This document shows positions 1-14,385 of a stretch of 64,000 nt of DNA, one piece after another. The first letter of the stretch is position 1; each line of letters starts with the position of its first letter. The notes below the pieces were generated by a model, which worked only from the letters and a program-made list of their open reading frames with translations, ran no database searches and was not told where the DNA came from. A program made the position numbers and the translations under genes. Source of the DNA: Daphnia carinata (taxonomy: Eukaryota; Arthropoda; Branchiopoda; Diplostraca; Daphniidae); assembly GCF_022539665.2 (NCBI RefSeq), contig NC_081338.1, forward strand, positions 1,612,001-1,676,000, read 5' to 3'.

Positions 1-59
1 AGGTGGCCATCAGTTGAAAAAAAATTCAACTTGAATAAATTTTTAATTAAACTTCTTAC

Positions 60-1410
60 CTGGATGTAAGCATATGTCGCAGCCATATTCTCCGTTATAT
101 TGCGCCGTGTTCCGTAAAAGTGGTCTTGCGACGGTGTCGGTTGTAATGATCAAGACACGGACGGAAAACTTCGTATCGTTGACAATTATTCCATTTAGCT
201 GGATCCGATTGAGCTCTTCCAACGCCCAGTCAAGAAAAGCGGCGGCCGGTGGTTTCTTATTTCCATACCACAGTGACATAAGTATGACGTAGTTTCTTTT
301 TAGCTTGTAACGAGCTTCGTTTATGATCCCCATTAAGGGCCAAAAACCATATTTACTTGTCTGAAATCCTTCCGCTCCGTCTGTGTTGAGTTGCATTGTA
401 ACGGTAAAGTCATCGATGATGCCTTGATTGCGGAGCTTGAGATAACATCCACCTGAATTCACGTCTCCTCGAATAGCCGGATCACTTTGACGGGAACCGC
501 AAAGGCCGTGGTGTTGGAGAAAGTAGGCTATCTGCTGTTCAATAGGTAACCTTAATACGAAGCAATTATTGCTTGATTTGATGGAAAATTTGTGGCCACA
601 CCGTTGGTTTTCTTCTGGCAATGCCGGTTTAAGTTTCTCGTTTATCGTTAAAATATGTGGACATTTTTTTTCACGACACACATACACTTTTTTTATGTTT
701 CCCTTTAGGTGACGGTACTTGACGAGCAAATTGTGAGGGCTGCTATGCTCCTTTAAATTGGAATGACTTGCAATTCGTAAAATTTGCAAATGATGTCCAA
801 GGGAAGTCTTTGTTAAGTTATTTCTCAAGTAATATGCAGTGCTTAACAAAGGCAAATATACTGATGGATCAGCTTCGTCAAAGATTTCTTGTTGCTGTTA
901 ATTAAAAAACCATTAATACAAATTGAAAACTCCAGGTGATATAATTCTATCAAACACTGTATTTACTCGAACCCACCTCATCATACTCATTACAATCATT
1001 TAGGAAATCATCGTTATAATCACTATCAAGTAAATTATTAATTTCCTCTTGCGGAGAAGTTTCTTTGTGGCTCGATGGAGCTTCAGGTGTACTGCTGCTG
1101 TGAGCATTCACATGATTTGCTGTTACTGTTAGGGACTCTACTTCTTCGTGAGGATGGTTTAGCAATTCCATTGTTTGAATCTGGACAGTTTTTTAAAAAA
1201 GGAAAGTTGGAAAGGTTATTAATCAATTTGTGTGAAGGGAATTGTTTAGTGGATTATTGATACCTGAAAACTAGTTGAATTTTGATGAGACAAATAGTCA
1301 GTCGAAGAATTAGAATCTGAGATTTGGTTGATTAATTCTTCCATTTCGCGATTTGCCTCCTGAAAATTTCTTTTTCTTTTCTTGTACCTAGAATTTTCCT
1401 TACCTTCCAT
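60..1410 (-). CDS. Tnp2-like transposase-domain protein, 5' three exons (partial)
   Basis: Three exons can be read on the minus strand: 1264-1410 (ATG at 1410-1408), 977-1180 and 60-894. All splice sites are GT-AG, and the joins keep one frame (phase 0 at both). The last exon ends at a good donor (CAG|GTAAG at 60/59), so the gene continues off the left edge. The N-terminus is short, basic and charged. The third exon holds motifs typical of the animal Tnp2-type transposase family (related to CACTA/EnSpm transposases): LNTDGAEGFQTSKYGFWPLM, LWYGNKKPP, and a CDICLHPG Cys pair after a segment with VRVLIITTDTVARP. Upstream Cys/His pairs (CREKKCPH, CGHKF) suggest a zinc-binding head. Family identity is by recalled motif, so the protein could be a live transposase or a domesticated copy. 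No stop or frameshift is seen in the visible part. Confidence 0.7.
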
Positions 1411-1688
1411 TTGAACAAAAAATAAATCACAATGAGTAAAGTAGATGTTTTTCTTGATGAAAACCAAAATTCAAACAAAAGAAATAAAACTGTCAAAAAT
1501 CTGAATTTAGAAGTTGCCAAGTCGAACCAAGGTTATACGTCAAACGCCATATAATAATCTATTGACAGACGAATTGGCAACAGGTACAGTTTCGTTCAAT
1601 TCAAGACAAAGCGAATAGAATTTGGCGGCGTGGGGCATACAGACGCTCATTGTGTCCTGTGACCTGAGGTGTGCACACATGGAAAAGA
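1411..1688. promoter_or_regulatory. Divergent (shared) promoter interval
   Basis: This 278-bp gap separates two ATGs that face away from each other, the Tnp2-like gene on minus and the BEN-like gene on plus. It therefore must hold both 5' UTRs and promoters. An 8-bp inverted repeat, GTTGCCAA at 1513-1520 and TTGGCAAC at 1574-1581, flanks an AT-rich centre. No convincing TATA box is placed correctly for either gene. The promoter role is inferred from gene arrangement alone. Confidence 0.45.
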
Positions 1689-3273
1689 ATGGCTAAAATT
1701 CTTGTGTTATTTGAGTTTAGTGTTGGATATCCAGTTTTCTATTCAGGTACATTTCAAAGCATTTTGTTTGATTTATTCAATGTAAAAAGTAGCCTAACAC
1801 TTTCTTTGTTGTGCTAGAGCATAAACATGAATTGCAGGATAAAAGGGATCAACTGCTAGAGCTGCCTGAAAGGTTGGCAGACAAACAGCAACGAGCAAGC
1901 CATGTAACTACTTTAACACATGTTCAGCCTTCACATGTACGTGAATTATTCCACCATCCTTGTTCATCATCAGTGGATCAAGGTGAAGTAGCTGAAACAC
2001 AGATCATGATTTCTCCGAACAAGGTTCAAATCATCACGAGGCAGCAAACAAGAGAATCTACCAGGAAAAGACAATTAGAAAAAAACCATTCATCAGATTA
2101 TTTTGAGGTAAGCAGTTCAGTTTTTAATAATATCATAGCAATATTGTAGTTATCTTAGCTAAGCTATTCAAAAGAAGTAAATTTTTAACACGAAAGATTT
2201 TAACAGATTCATTTTCAATTCCTTTCCATCTGTCCTGCATTATCGAAATGCTTATTATTATGTTGCTTTCTCAACACATCCTTTCTAGATGGTGGAAGAA
2301 GAAATGCCTACCAGAAAACGTTCTAGTAACGAGGCGTCTTCTGCCAACCAGCTGTTAGTGTCCAAAGACAGAGTAATTGATCCTGATCAAGAATGGGCAG
2401 ACTACGAGAAGAACGAAGGCGTTGTACGTTTTTATTCCATTAAGATATCTTTTTGAAATGCTTCTTTAATTTCTTAACAGGTAGATAATCTAAAATCTAA
2501 GGTTGTGGAATTGGAAAACTCACTTATTGAGCTTGGACATCAGTTGGCCGTCAAGGAAAAAGAAGTGCAAGAACTTCAGATGCAGCTAAATAATATGCAT
2601 GAAGAACATCCATCTGGACTGGCAGCAAGTAATACAATTAGCTTAATTTTTATTTTATTTTGGTTAATATAATATTCTTTATGACTCTTTTGTTTCAGGA
2701 TTAAAAGAAAACATTTTGTTACTTAAGGATATTTTCGAGGACGTCAAGATTCAGCAGTTATCAGAAAATGATCGGCAAATGAGTACACCCAAATCCATTT
2801 GTTATAGCAGCCCAAAATCAAGGATGGTAAGCGATGGTCGTTTATGTTTTCGTTTTTGATAATTATAACATATCTTATCATTTTAACCAACAGGTTGTTT
2901 TTGACGGCGATCTTAAAATTGAATTCAATGTTCTCCGCAACGCAGTTGCTCTAGGACGTGACGCCGACAATAAAGAGAGCTTGAATGCAATGGTTGGGGC
3001 AATTATTGATTATTTTATGCCCTTAGAAGAACAGGCTACTTACTCCTTAACTGGTAGGCCATGTCGGAGCATAAAAAATAGTTTACCCAAGAATAAGTTT
3101 CCCCCTTATCTCCGAACCGCGCTCAATAGTATTTACACTTTAAGCATGCATCTCTAGAGTCTTTAATTGTTCTTTTGCATTTAGATTACATTCCTGATCG
3201 CTGGAAAAAATGGCATTCTGTTCCTAATTTCGACTCCAGGCGAATTAAACAAGCAATCGTCGAAAAGCTATAA
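1689..3273 (+). CDS. Coiled-coil protein with C-terminal BEN-like domain, seven exons
   Basis: Exons: 1689-1746, 1818-2107, 2289-2423, 2481-2628, 2699-2826, 2894-3128 and 3185-3273. Every intron is GT-AG, 56-181 bp long, and every join keeps the frame, giving 360 codons from ATG 1689 to TAA 3271. Exon 2 is rich in charged residues (EHKHELQDKRDQLLELPERL). Exon 4 is a clear heptad-like coiled coil (VDNLKSKVVELENSLIELGH). Exons 6-7 contain LEEQATYSLTGRP and end RRIKQAIVEKL, matching the general plan of BEN domains (a core with SLTG, then a final basic helix). BEN proteins bind DNA or chromatin and often repress transcription. The BEN call is by motif memory. The same frame stays open for 31 more codons past the stop, so this C-terminus may be cut short. 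Confidence 0.65.
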
Positions 3274-3829
3274 GTCAGTGGATCTAAGGTTAAAAATGCG
3301 GCAAAAAAACGTACGCTGCCCGAGGAAAATGACGAAGATCTTGCAGTCGCCATTACTGAAGATTATTAAATGCCCTGCTTCACAAATATCATTTCAGCGT
3401 ATCGCAGTTATGTCAATGCATTTTGCAGTTGCCCGTCTTTCATGTATCTCCAAGTGTGATTGTTTTTTCCTTTATTTTTCCTACTCGCTTCCGCCACTTC
3501 TCGGGTTGGTTGGTTGTTTGTTGTATTTTTCGCTTTTCTTCCTAGTCCTTAACCATTATTCTTCTTGTTTCTTCCTTTTCCTTGAAATCAAATGAAGGTT
3601 AATTTTCATTTATAATAGCTTAACCAAGTTATTCTACACACAGAATACATTTTTGAGGTTGTTTAAATCATTTTTAAATCATCGGATTTCATTTATTTTT
3701 TTGTCACCGTATATATATAGCCAGATATATATAAGCTGGTTGCATGCAGCTACTATATGCAATAAGAAATATTAGTGAACAAGCTTACGTTCCCAGTACC
3801 ATATTGAGCTAGCTTAACGTTTCGTACGG
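3274..3829. other. Downstream of the BEN-like gene, no complete gene
   Basis: The first 93 bases continue the upstream reading frame after its stop and look coding (Lys-rich then acidic, SKVKNAAKKRTLPEENDEDL), ending at TAA 3367-3369. The remainder is AT-rich, with a TATATATA-type stretch near 3710-3735 shortly before the satellite. A longer open frame at 3278-3595 is not supported by composition or splice logic. Confidence 0.4.
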
Positions 3830-6800
3830 GACGTGCATTCAATGTGAATATAGTATGATACAGTGAGTTTCAATATCTACATTCAAACAGCATCAAATAT
3901 ACGTGTATACAATGTGAATATAGTGTTATAGAATCAGTTTCATGATCTACATTCAAAGAGTATCAAATATACGTGTATTCAATGTGAATATAATATGATA
4001 CAGTGAGTTTCAATATCTACATTCAAACAGCATCAAATATACGTGTATTCAATGTGAATATAGTATGATACAGTGAGTTTCAATATCTACATTCAAACAG
4101 CATCAAATATACGTGTATTCAATGTGAAAATAGTGTTATAGAATCAGTTTCATGATCTACATTCAAACAGTATCAATTATACGTGTATTCAATGTGAATA
4201 TAGTGTTATAGTATCAGTTTCATGATCTACATTCAAACAGTATCAAATATACGTGTATTCAATGTGAATATAGTATGATACAGTGAGTTTCAATATCTAC
4301 ATTCAAACAGCATCAAATATACGTGTATTCAATGTGAATATAGTATGTTATAGAATCAGTTTCAATATCTACATTCAAACAGTATCAAATATACGTGTAT
4401 TCAATGTGAATATAGTGTTATAGAATCAGTTTCATGATCTACATTCAAACAGTATCAAATATACGTGTATTCAATGTGAATATAGTATGATACAGTGAGT
4501 TTCAATATCTACATTCAAACAGCATCAAATATACGTGTATTCAATGTGAATATAGTGTTATAGAATCAGTTTCATGATCTACATTCAAACAGTATCAAAT
4601 ATACGTGTATTCAATGTGAATATAGTGTTATAGAATCAGTTTCAATATCTACATTCAAACAGCATCAAATATACGTGTATTCAATGTGAATATAGTGTTA
4701 TAGAATCAGTTTCAATGATCTACATTCAAACAGTATCAAATATACGTGTATTCAATGTGAATATAGTATGATACAGTGAGTTTCAATATCTACATTCAAA
4801 CAGCATCAAATATACGTGTATTCAATGTGAATATAGTGATATAGAATCAGTTTCATGATCTACATTCAAACAGTATCAAATATACGTGTATTCAATGTGA
4901 ATATAGTGTTATAGAATCAGTTTCATGATCTACATTCAAACAGTATCAAATATACGTGTATTCAATGTGAATATAGTGTTAGTCAATCAGTTTCATGATC
5001 TACATTCAAACAGTATCAAATATACGTGTATTCAATGTGAATATAGTGTTATAGAATCAGTTTCATGATCTACATTCAAACAGTATCAAATATACGTGTA
5101 TTCAATGTGAATATAGTATGATACAGTGAGTTTCAATATCTACATTCAAACAGCATCAAATATACGTGTATTCAATGTGAATATAGTGTTATAGAATCAG
5201 TTTCATATCTACATCCAAACAGTATCAAATATACGTGTATTCAATGTGAATATAGTGTATGATACAGTGAGTTTCAATATCTACATTCAAACAGCATCAA
5301 ATATACGTGTATTCAATGTGAATATAGTGTTATAGAATCAGTTTCATGATCTACATTCAAACAGTATCAAATATACGTGTATTCAATGTGAATATAGTAT
5401 GATACAGTGAGTTTCAATATCTACATTCAAACAGCATCAAATATACGTGTATTCAATGTGAATATAGTGTTATAGAATCAGTTTCATGATCTACATTCAA
5501 ACAGTATCAAATATACGTGTATTCAATGTGAATATAGTGTTATAGAATCAGTTTCATGATCTACATTCAAACAGTATCAAATATACGTGTATTCAATGTG
5601 AATATAGTATGATACAGTGAGTTTCAATATCTACATTCAAACAGCATCAAATATACGTGTATTCAATGTGAATATAGTGAATTATAGAATCAGTTTCATG
5701 ATCTACATTCAAACAGTATCAAATATACGTGTATTCAATGTGAATATAGTGTTATAGAATCAGTTTCATGATCTACATTCAAACAGTATCAAATATACGT
5801 GTATTCAATGTGAATATAGTGTTATAGAATCAGTTTCATGATCTACATTCAAACAGTATCAAATATACGTGTATTCAATGTGAATATAGTGTTATAGAAT
5901 CAGTTTCAATATCTACATTCAAACAGCATCAAATATACGTGTATTCAATGTGAATATATATAGTGTTATAGAATCAGTTTCATGATCTACATTCAAACAG
6001 TATCAAATATACGTGTATTCAATGTGAATATAGTGTTATAGTATCAGTTTCATGATCTACATTCAAACAGTATCAAATATACGTGTATTCAATGTGAATA
6101 TAGTATGATACAGTGAGTTTCAATATCTACATTCAAACAGCATCAAATATACGTGTATTCAATGTGAATATAGTGGTTATAGAATCAGTTTCATGATCTA
6201 CATTCAAACAGTATCAAATATACGTGTATTCAATGTGAATATAGTGTTATAGAATCAGTTTCATGATCTACATTCAAACAGTATCAAATATACGTGTATT
6301 CAATGTGAATATAGTATGATACAGTGAGTTTCAATATCTACATTCAAACAGCATCAAATATACGTGTATTCAATGTGAATATAGTGTTATAGAATCAGTT
6401 TCATGATCTACATTCAAACAGTATCAAATATACGTGTATTCAATGTGAATATAGTATGATACAGTGAGTTTCAATATCTACATTCAAACGCAAAAGCATC
6501 AAATATACGTGTATTCAATGTGAATATAGTGTTATAGAATCAGTTTCATGATCTACATTCAAACAGTATCAAATATACGTGTATTCAATGTGAATATAGT
6601 ATGATACAGTGAGTTTCAATATCTACATTCAAACAGCATCAAATATACGTGTATTCAATGTGAATATAGTATGATACAGTGAGTTTCAATATCTACATTC
6701 AAACAGCATCAAATATACGTGTATTCAATGTGAATATAGTGTTATAGAATCAGTTTCATGATCTACATTCAAACAGTATCAATTATACGTGTATTCAATG

Positions 6801-9800
6801 TGAATATAGTGTTATAGTATCAGTTTCATGATCTACATTCAAACAGTATCAAATATACGTGTATTCAATGTGAATATAGTATGATACAGTGAGTTTCAAT
6901 ATCTACATTCAAACAGCATCAAATATACGTGTATTCAATGTGAATATAGTGTTATAGAATCAGTTTCATGATCTACATTCAAACAGTATCAAATATACGT
7001 GTATTCAATGTGAATATAGTGTTATAGTATCAGTTTCATGATCTACATTCAAACAGTATCAAATATACGTGTATTCAATGTGAATATAGTATGATACAGT
7101 GAGTTTCAATATGTACATTCAAACAGCATCATATATACGTGTATTCAATACAGTTATCAAATATACGATGTATTCAATATGAATATACGTGTATTCAATG
7201 TGAATATAGTGTTATAGAATCAGTTTCATATCTACATTCAAACAGCATCAAATATACGTGTATTCAATGTGAATATAGTGTGATATAGAATGAGTTTCAA
7301 TGATCTACATTCAAACAGCATCAAATATACGTGTATTCAATGTGAATATAGTGTGATAGAATCAGTTTCAATATCTACATTCAAACAGCATCAAATATAC
7401 GTGTATTCAATGTGAATATAGTGTTATAGAATCAGTTTCATGATCTACATTCAAACAGTATCAAATATACGTGTATTCAATGTGAATATAGTATGATACA
7501 GTGAGTTTCAATATCTACATTCAAACAGCATCAAATATACGTGTATTCAATGTGAATATAGTGTTATAGAATCAGTTTCATGATCTACATTCAAACAGTA
7601 TCAAATATACGTGTATTCAATGTGAATATAGTGTTATAGAATCAGTTTCATGATCTACATTCAAACAGTATCAAATATACGTGTATTCAATGTGAATATA
7701 GTGTTATAGAATCAGTTTCAATATCTACATTCAAACAGCATCAAATATACGTGTATTCAATGTGAATATAGTGTTATAGAATCAGTTTCATGATCTACAT
7801 TCAAACAGTATCAAATATACGTGTATTCAATGTGAATATAGTGTTATAGAATCAGTTTCATGATCTACATTCAAACAGTATCAAATATACGTGTATTCAA
7901 TGTGAATATAGTATGATACAGTGAGTTTCAATATCTACATTCAAACAGCATCAAATATACGTGTATTCAATGTGAATATAGTGTTATAGAATCAGTTTCA
8001 TGATCTACATTCAAACAGCATCAAATATACGTGTATTCAATGTGAATATAGTGTTATAGAATCAGTTTCATGATCTACATTCAAACAGTATCAAATATAC
8101 GTGTATTCAATGTGAATATAGTGTTGATACAGTGAGTTTCAATATCTACATTCAAACAGCATCAAATATACGTGTATTCAATGTGAATATAGTGTTATAG
8201 AATCAGTTTCATGATCTACATTCAAACAGTATCAAATATACGTGTATTCAATGTGAATATAGTGTGATACAGTGAGTTTCAATATCTACATTCAAACAGC
8301 ATCAAATATACGTGTATTCAATGTGAATATAGTGTTATAGAATCAGTTTCATGATCTACATTCAAACAGTATCAAATATACGTGTATTCAATGTGAATAT
8401 AGTGTTATAGAATCAGTTTCAATATCTACATTCAAACAGCATCAAATATACGTGTATTCAATGTGAATATAGTGTTATAGAATCAGTTTCATGATCTACA
8501 TTCAAACAGTATCAAATATACGTGTATTCAATGTGAATATAGTATGATACAGTGAGTTTCAATATCTACATTCAAACAGCATCAAATATACGTGTATTCA
8601 ATGTGAATATAGTGTTATAGAATCAGTTTCATGATCTACATTCAAACAGTATCAAATATACGTGTATTCAATGTGAATATAGTGTGATAGAATCAGTTTC
8701 AATATCTACATTCAAACAGCATCAAATATACGTGTATTCAATGTGAATATAGTGTTATAGAATCAGTTTCATGATCTACATTCAAACAGTATCAAATATA
8801 CGTGTATTCAATGTGAATATAGTGTTATAGAATCAGTTTCATGATCTACATTCAAACAGCATCAAATATACGTGTATTCAATGTGAATATAGTGTGATAC
8901 AGTGAGTTTCAATATCTACATTCAAACAGCATCAAATATACGTGTATTCAATGTGAATATAGTGTTATAGAATCAGTTTCATGATCTACATTCAAACAGT
9001 ATCAAATATACGTGTATTCAATGTGAATATAGTGTTATAGAATCAGTTTCATGATCTACATTCAAACAGTATCAAATATACGTGTATTCAATGTGAATAT
9101 AGTATGATACAGTGAGTTTCAATATCTACATTCAAACAGCATCAAATATACGTGTATTCAATGTGAATATAGTGTTATAGAATCAGTTTCAATGATCTAC
9201 ATTCAAACAGTATCAAATATACGTGTATTCAATGTGAATATAGTATGAGACAGTGAGTTTCAATATCTACATTCAAACAGCATCAAATATACGTGTATTC
9301 AATGTGAATATAGTGTTATAGAATCAGTTTCATGATCTACATTCAAACAGTATCAAATATACGTGTATTCAATGTGAATATAGTGTGATACAGTGAGTTT
9401 CAATATCTACATTCAAACAGCATCAAATATACGTGTATTCAATGTGAATATAGTGTGATACAGTGAGTTTCAATATCTACATTCAAACAGCATCAAATAT
9501 ACGTGTATTCAATGTGAATATAGTGTTATAGAATCAGTTTCATGATCTACATTCAAACAGTATCAAATATACGTGTATTCAATGTGAATATAGTGTTATA
9601 GAATCAGTTTTACGATCTACATTCAAACAGTATCAAATATACGTGTATTCAATGTGAATATAGTGTGATACAGTGAGTTTCAATATCTACATTCAAACAG
9701 CATCAAATATACGTGTATTCAATGTGAATATAGTGTTATAGAATCAGTTTCATGATCTACATTCAAACAGTATCAAATATACGTGTATTCAATGTGAATA

Positions 9801-12800
9801 TAGTGTTATAGAATCAGTTTCATGATCTACATTCAAACAGTATCAAATATACGTGTATTCAATGTGAATATAGTATGATACAGTGAGTTTCAATATCTAC
9901 ATTCAAACAGCATCAAATATACGTGTATTCAATGTGAATATAGTGTTATAGAATCAGTTTCATGATCTACATTCAAACATCATCTAATAGATATAGTGTT
10001 ATAGTATCAGTTTCATGATCTACATTCAAACAGTATCAAATATACGTGTATTCAATGTGAATATAGTATGATACAGTGAGTTTCAATATCTACATTCAAA
10101 CAGCATCAAATATACGTGTATTCAATGTGAATATAGTGTTATAGAATCAGTTTCATGATCTACATTCAAACAGTATCAAATATACGTGTATTCAATGTGA
10201 ATATAGTGTTATAGAATCAGTTTCATGATCTACATTCAAACAGTATCAAATATACGTGTATTCAATGTGAATATGTTATAATAGTTTATATCTACATTCA
10301 AACAGCATGCATCATCTAATATATACGTGTATTCAATGTGAATATAGTGTTATGATAATCAGTTTCAATATCTACATTCAAACAGCATCAAATATACGTG
10401 TATTCAATGTGAATATAGTGTTATAGAATCAGTTTCATGATCTACATTCAAACAGTATCAAATATACGTGTATTCAATGTGAATATAGTGTTATAGAATC
10501 AGTTTCATGATCTACATTCAAACAGTATCAAATATACGTGTATTCAATGTGAATATAGTATGATACAGTGAGTTTCAATATCTACATTCAAACAGCATCA
10601 AATATACGTGTATTCAATGTGAATATAGTGTTATAGAATCAGTTTCATGATCTACATTCAAACAGTATCAAATATACGTGTATTCAATGTGAATATAGTG
10701 TTATAGAATCAGTTTCATGATCTACATTCAAACAGTATCAAATATACGTGTATTCAATGTGAATATAGTATGATACAGTGAGTTTCAATATCTACATTCA
10801 AACAGCATCAAATATACGTGTATTCAATGTGAATATAGTGTTATAGAATCAGTTTCATGATCTACATTCAAACAGTATCAAATATACGTGTATTCAATGT
10901 GAATATAGTATGATACAGTGAGTTTCAATATCTACATTCAAACAGCATCAAATATACGTGTATTCAATGTGAATATAGTGTTATAGAATCAGTTTCATGA
11001 TCTACATTCAAACAGTATCAAATATACGTGTATTCAATGTGAATATAGTATGATACAGTGAGTTTCAATATCTACATTCAAACAGCATCAAATATACGTG
11101 TATTCAATGTCAATATAGTATGATACAGTGAGTTTCAATATCTACATTCAAACAGCATCAAATATACGTGTATTCAATGTGAATATAGTGTTATAGAATC
11201 AGTTTCATGATCTACATTCAAACAGTATCAAATATACGTGTATTCAACAAACAGTATCAATTATACGTGTATTCAATGTGAATATAGTGTTATAGTATCA
11301 GTTTCATGATCTACATTCAAACAGTATCAAATATACGTGTATTCAATGTGAATATAGTATGATACAGTGAGTTTCAATATCTACATTCAAACAGCATCAA
11401 ATATACGTGTATTCAATGTGAATATAGTTTTATGGAATCAGTTTCATGATCTACATTCAAACAGTATCAAATATACGTGTATTCAATGTGAATATAGTGA
11501 TATAGAATCAGTTTCATGATCTAAATTCAAACAGTATCAAAAATAAGTGTATTCAATGTGAATATAGTGTTATAGAATCAGTTTCATGATCTACATTCAA
11601 ACAGTATCAAATATACGTGTATTCAATGTGAATATAGTATGATACAGTGAGTTTCAATATCTACATTCAAACAGCATCAAATATACGTGTATATCAATGT
11701 GAATATAGTATCAAATACGTGTATTCAATGTGAATATAGTTTATAATCAGTTTCATCTACATTCAAACAGTATCAAATATACGTGTATTCAATTTGAATA
11801 TAGTGTTATAGTATCAGTTTCATGATCTACATTCAAACAGTATCAAATATACGTGTATTCAATGTGAATATAGTATGATATATACAGTGAGTTTATATAT
11901 CTACATTCAAACAGCATCAAATATACGTGTATTCAATGTGAATATAGTGTTATAGAATCAGTTTCATGATCTACATTCAAACAGTATCAAATATACGTGT
12001 ATTCAATGTGAATATAGTGTTATAGAATCAGTTTCATGATCTACATTCAAACAGTATCAAATATACGTGTATTCAATGTGAATATATATATGTTCAATGT
12101 GAATATACATTCAATCTACAGCATCAAATATACGTGTATTCATATCTACATTCAAACAGCATCAAATATACGTGTATTCAATGTGAATATAGTGTGATAC
12201 AATGAGTTTCAATATCTACATTCAAACAGCATCAAATATACGTGTATTCAATGTGAATATAGTGTTATACAATCAGTTTCATGATCTACATTCAAACAGT
12301 ATCAAATATACGTGTATTCAATGTGAATATATAGTGTTATAGAATCAGTTTCAATATCTACATTCAAACAGTATCAAATATACGTGTATTCAATGTGAAT
12401 ATAGTATGATACAGTGAGTTTCAATATCTACATTCAAACAGCATCAAATATACGTGTATTCAATGTGAATATAGTGTTATAGAATCAGTTTCATGATCTA
12501 CATTCAAACAGTATCAAATATACGTGTATTCAATGTGAATATAGTAATATATAGTGAGTTTCATGATCTACATTCAAACAGTATCAAATATACGTGTATT
12601 CAATGTGAATATAGTATGATACAGTGAGTTTCAATATCTACATTCAAACAGCATCAAATATACGTGTATTCAATGTGAATATAGTGTTATAGAATCAGTT
12701 TCATGATCTACATTCAAACAGTATCAAATATACGTGTATTCAATGTGAATATAGTATGATACAGTGAGTTTCAATATCTACATTCAAACAGCATCAAATA

Positions 12801-14385
12801 TACGTGTATTCAATGTGAATATAGTGTTATAGAATCAGTTTCATGATCTACATTCAAACAGTATCCAATATACGTGTATTCAATGTGAATATAGTGTTAT
12901 AGAATCAGTTTCATGATCTACATTCAAACAGTATCAATTATACGTGTATTCAATGTGAATATAGTGTTATAAAATCACTTTCATAATGTACATTCAAACA
13001 GTATCAAATATACGTGTATTCAATGTGAATATAGTATGATACAGTGAGTTTCAATATCTACATTCAAACAGCATCAAATATACGTGTATTCAATGTGAAT
13101 ATAGTGTTATAGAATCAGTTTCATGATCTACATTCAAACAGTATCAAATATACGTGTATTCAATGTGAATATAGTATGATACAGTGAGTTTCAATATCTA
13201 CATTCAAACAGCATCAAATATACGTGTATTCAATGTGAATATAGTATGATACAATGAGTTTCAATATCTACATTCAAACAGCATGACATATACGTGTATT
13301 CAATGTGAATATAGTGTTATAGAATCAGTTTCATAATCTACATTCAAACAGTATCAAATATACGTGTATTCAATATGAATATAGTATGATACAGTGAGTT
13401 TCAATATCTACATTCAAACAGCATCAAATATACGTGTATTCAATGTGAATATAGTATGATACAGTGAGTTTCAATATCTACATTCAAACAGCATCAAATA
13501 TACGTGTATTCAATGTGAATATAGTATGATACGGTGAGTTTCAATATCTACATTCAAACAGTATCAAATATACGTGTATTCAATGTGAATATAGTATGAT
13601 ACAGTGAGTTTCAATATCTACATTCAAACAGCATCAAATATACGTGTATTCAATGTGAATATAGTGTTATAGAATCAGTTTCATGATCTACATTCAAACA
13701 GTATCAAATATACGTGTATTCAATGTGAATATAGTGTTATAGAATCAGTTTCATGATCTACATTCAAACAGTATCAAATATACGTGTATTCAATGTGAAT
13801 ATAGTATGATACGGTGAGTTTCAATATCTACATTCAAACAGCATCAAATATACGTGTATTCAATGTGAATATAGTGTTATAGAATCAGTTTCATGATCTA
13901 CATTCAAACAGTATCAAATATACGTGTATTCAATGAATATGAATATAGTTTCAATATCTATTGATCAAATATACAGTGAGTTTCAATATCTACATTCAAA
14001 CAGCATCAAATATACGTGTATTCAATGTGAATATAGTGTTATAGAATCAGTTTCATGATCTACATTCAAACAGTATCAAATATACGTGTATTCAATGTGA
14101 ATATAGTATGATACATGAGTTTCAATATCTACATTCAAACAGCATCAAATATACGTGTATTCAATGAATATGAATACAGTTTCAATATCTACATTGCATC
14201 AAATATACGTGTATTCAATGTGAATATAGTATGTTAGTGAGTTTCAATATCTACATTCAATCAGCATCAAATATACGTGTATTCAATGTGAATATAGTGT
14301 TATAGAATCAGTTTCATGATCTACATTCAAACAGTATCAATTATACGTGTATTCAATGTGAATATAGTGTTATAGTATCAGTTTC
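3830..14385. repeat. 70-bp satellite array, about 150 copies, two interspersed variants
   Basis: A 70-bp unit is repeated head to tail with almost no divergence for about 10.5 kb and runs into an assembly gap. Every unit shares TATACGTGTATTCAATGTGA followed by ATATAGT. Two variants differ at linked positions. Variant A has GTATGATACAGTGAG then TTTCAATATCTAC and ends CAGCA. Variant B has GTGTTATAGAATCAG then TTTCATGATCTAC and ends CAGTA. They alternate irregularly (A-B and A-B-B patterns are common; A-A runs occur near 13,400-13,600). The unit contains two short perfect palindromes, TATTCA-ATG-TGAATA and ATAC-GT-GTAT. Scrambled or partial units occur near 7140, 9980, 10275, 11250, 11700, 12090, 13940 and 14170. 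Stops in every frame exclude a protein. The size and homogeneity suit a pericentromeric or heterochromatic satellite, but its location is not shown. Confidence 0.97.

Noticed and set aside
3840..14380. ACGTG core in each satellite unit as a hypoxia or E-box regulatory site
   Set aside because: The pentamer is expected by chance in an amplified unit; no gene-proximal context supports regulation.
3830..14385. CRISPR-like regular repeats
   Set aside because: Units abut with no unique spacers, and the window is eukaryotic; this is a satellite.
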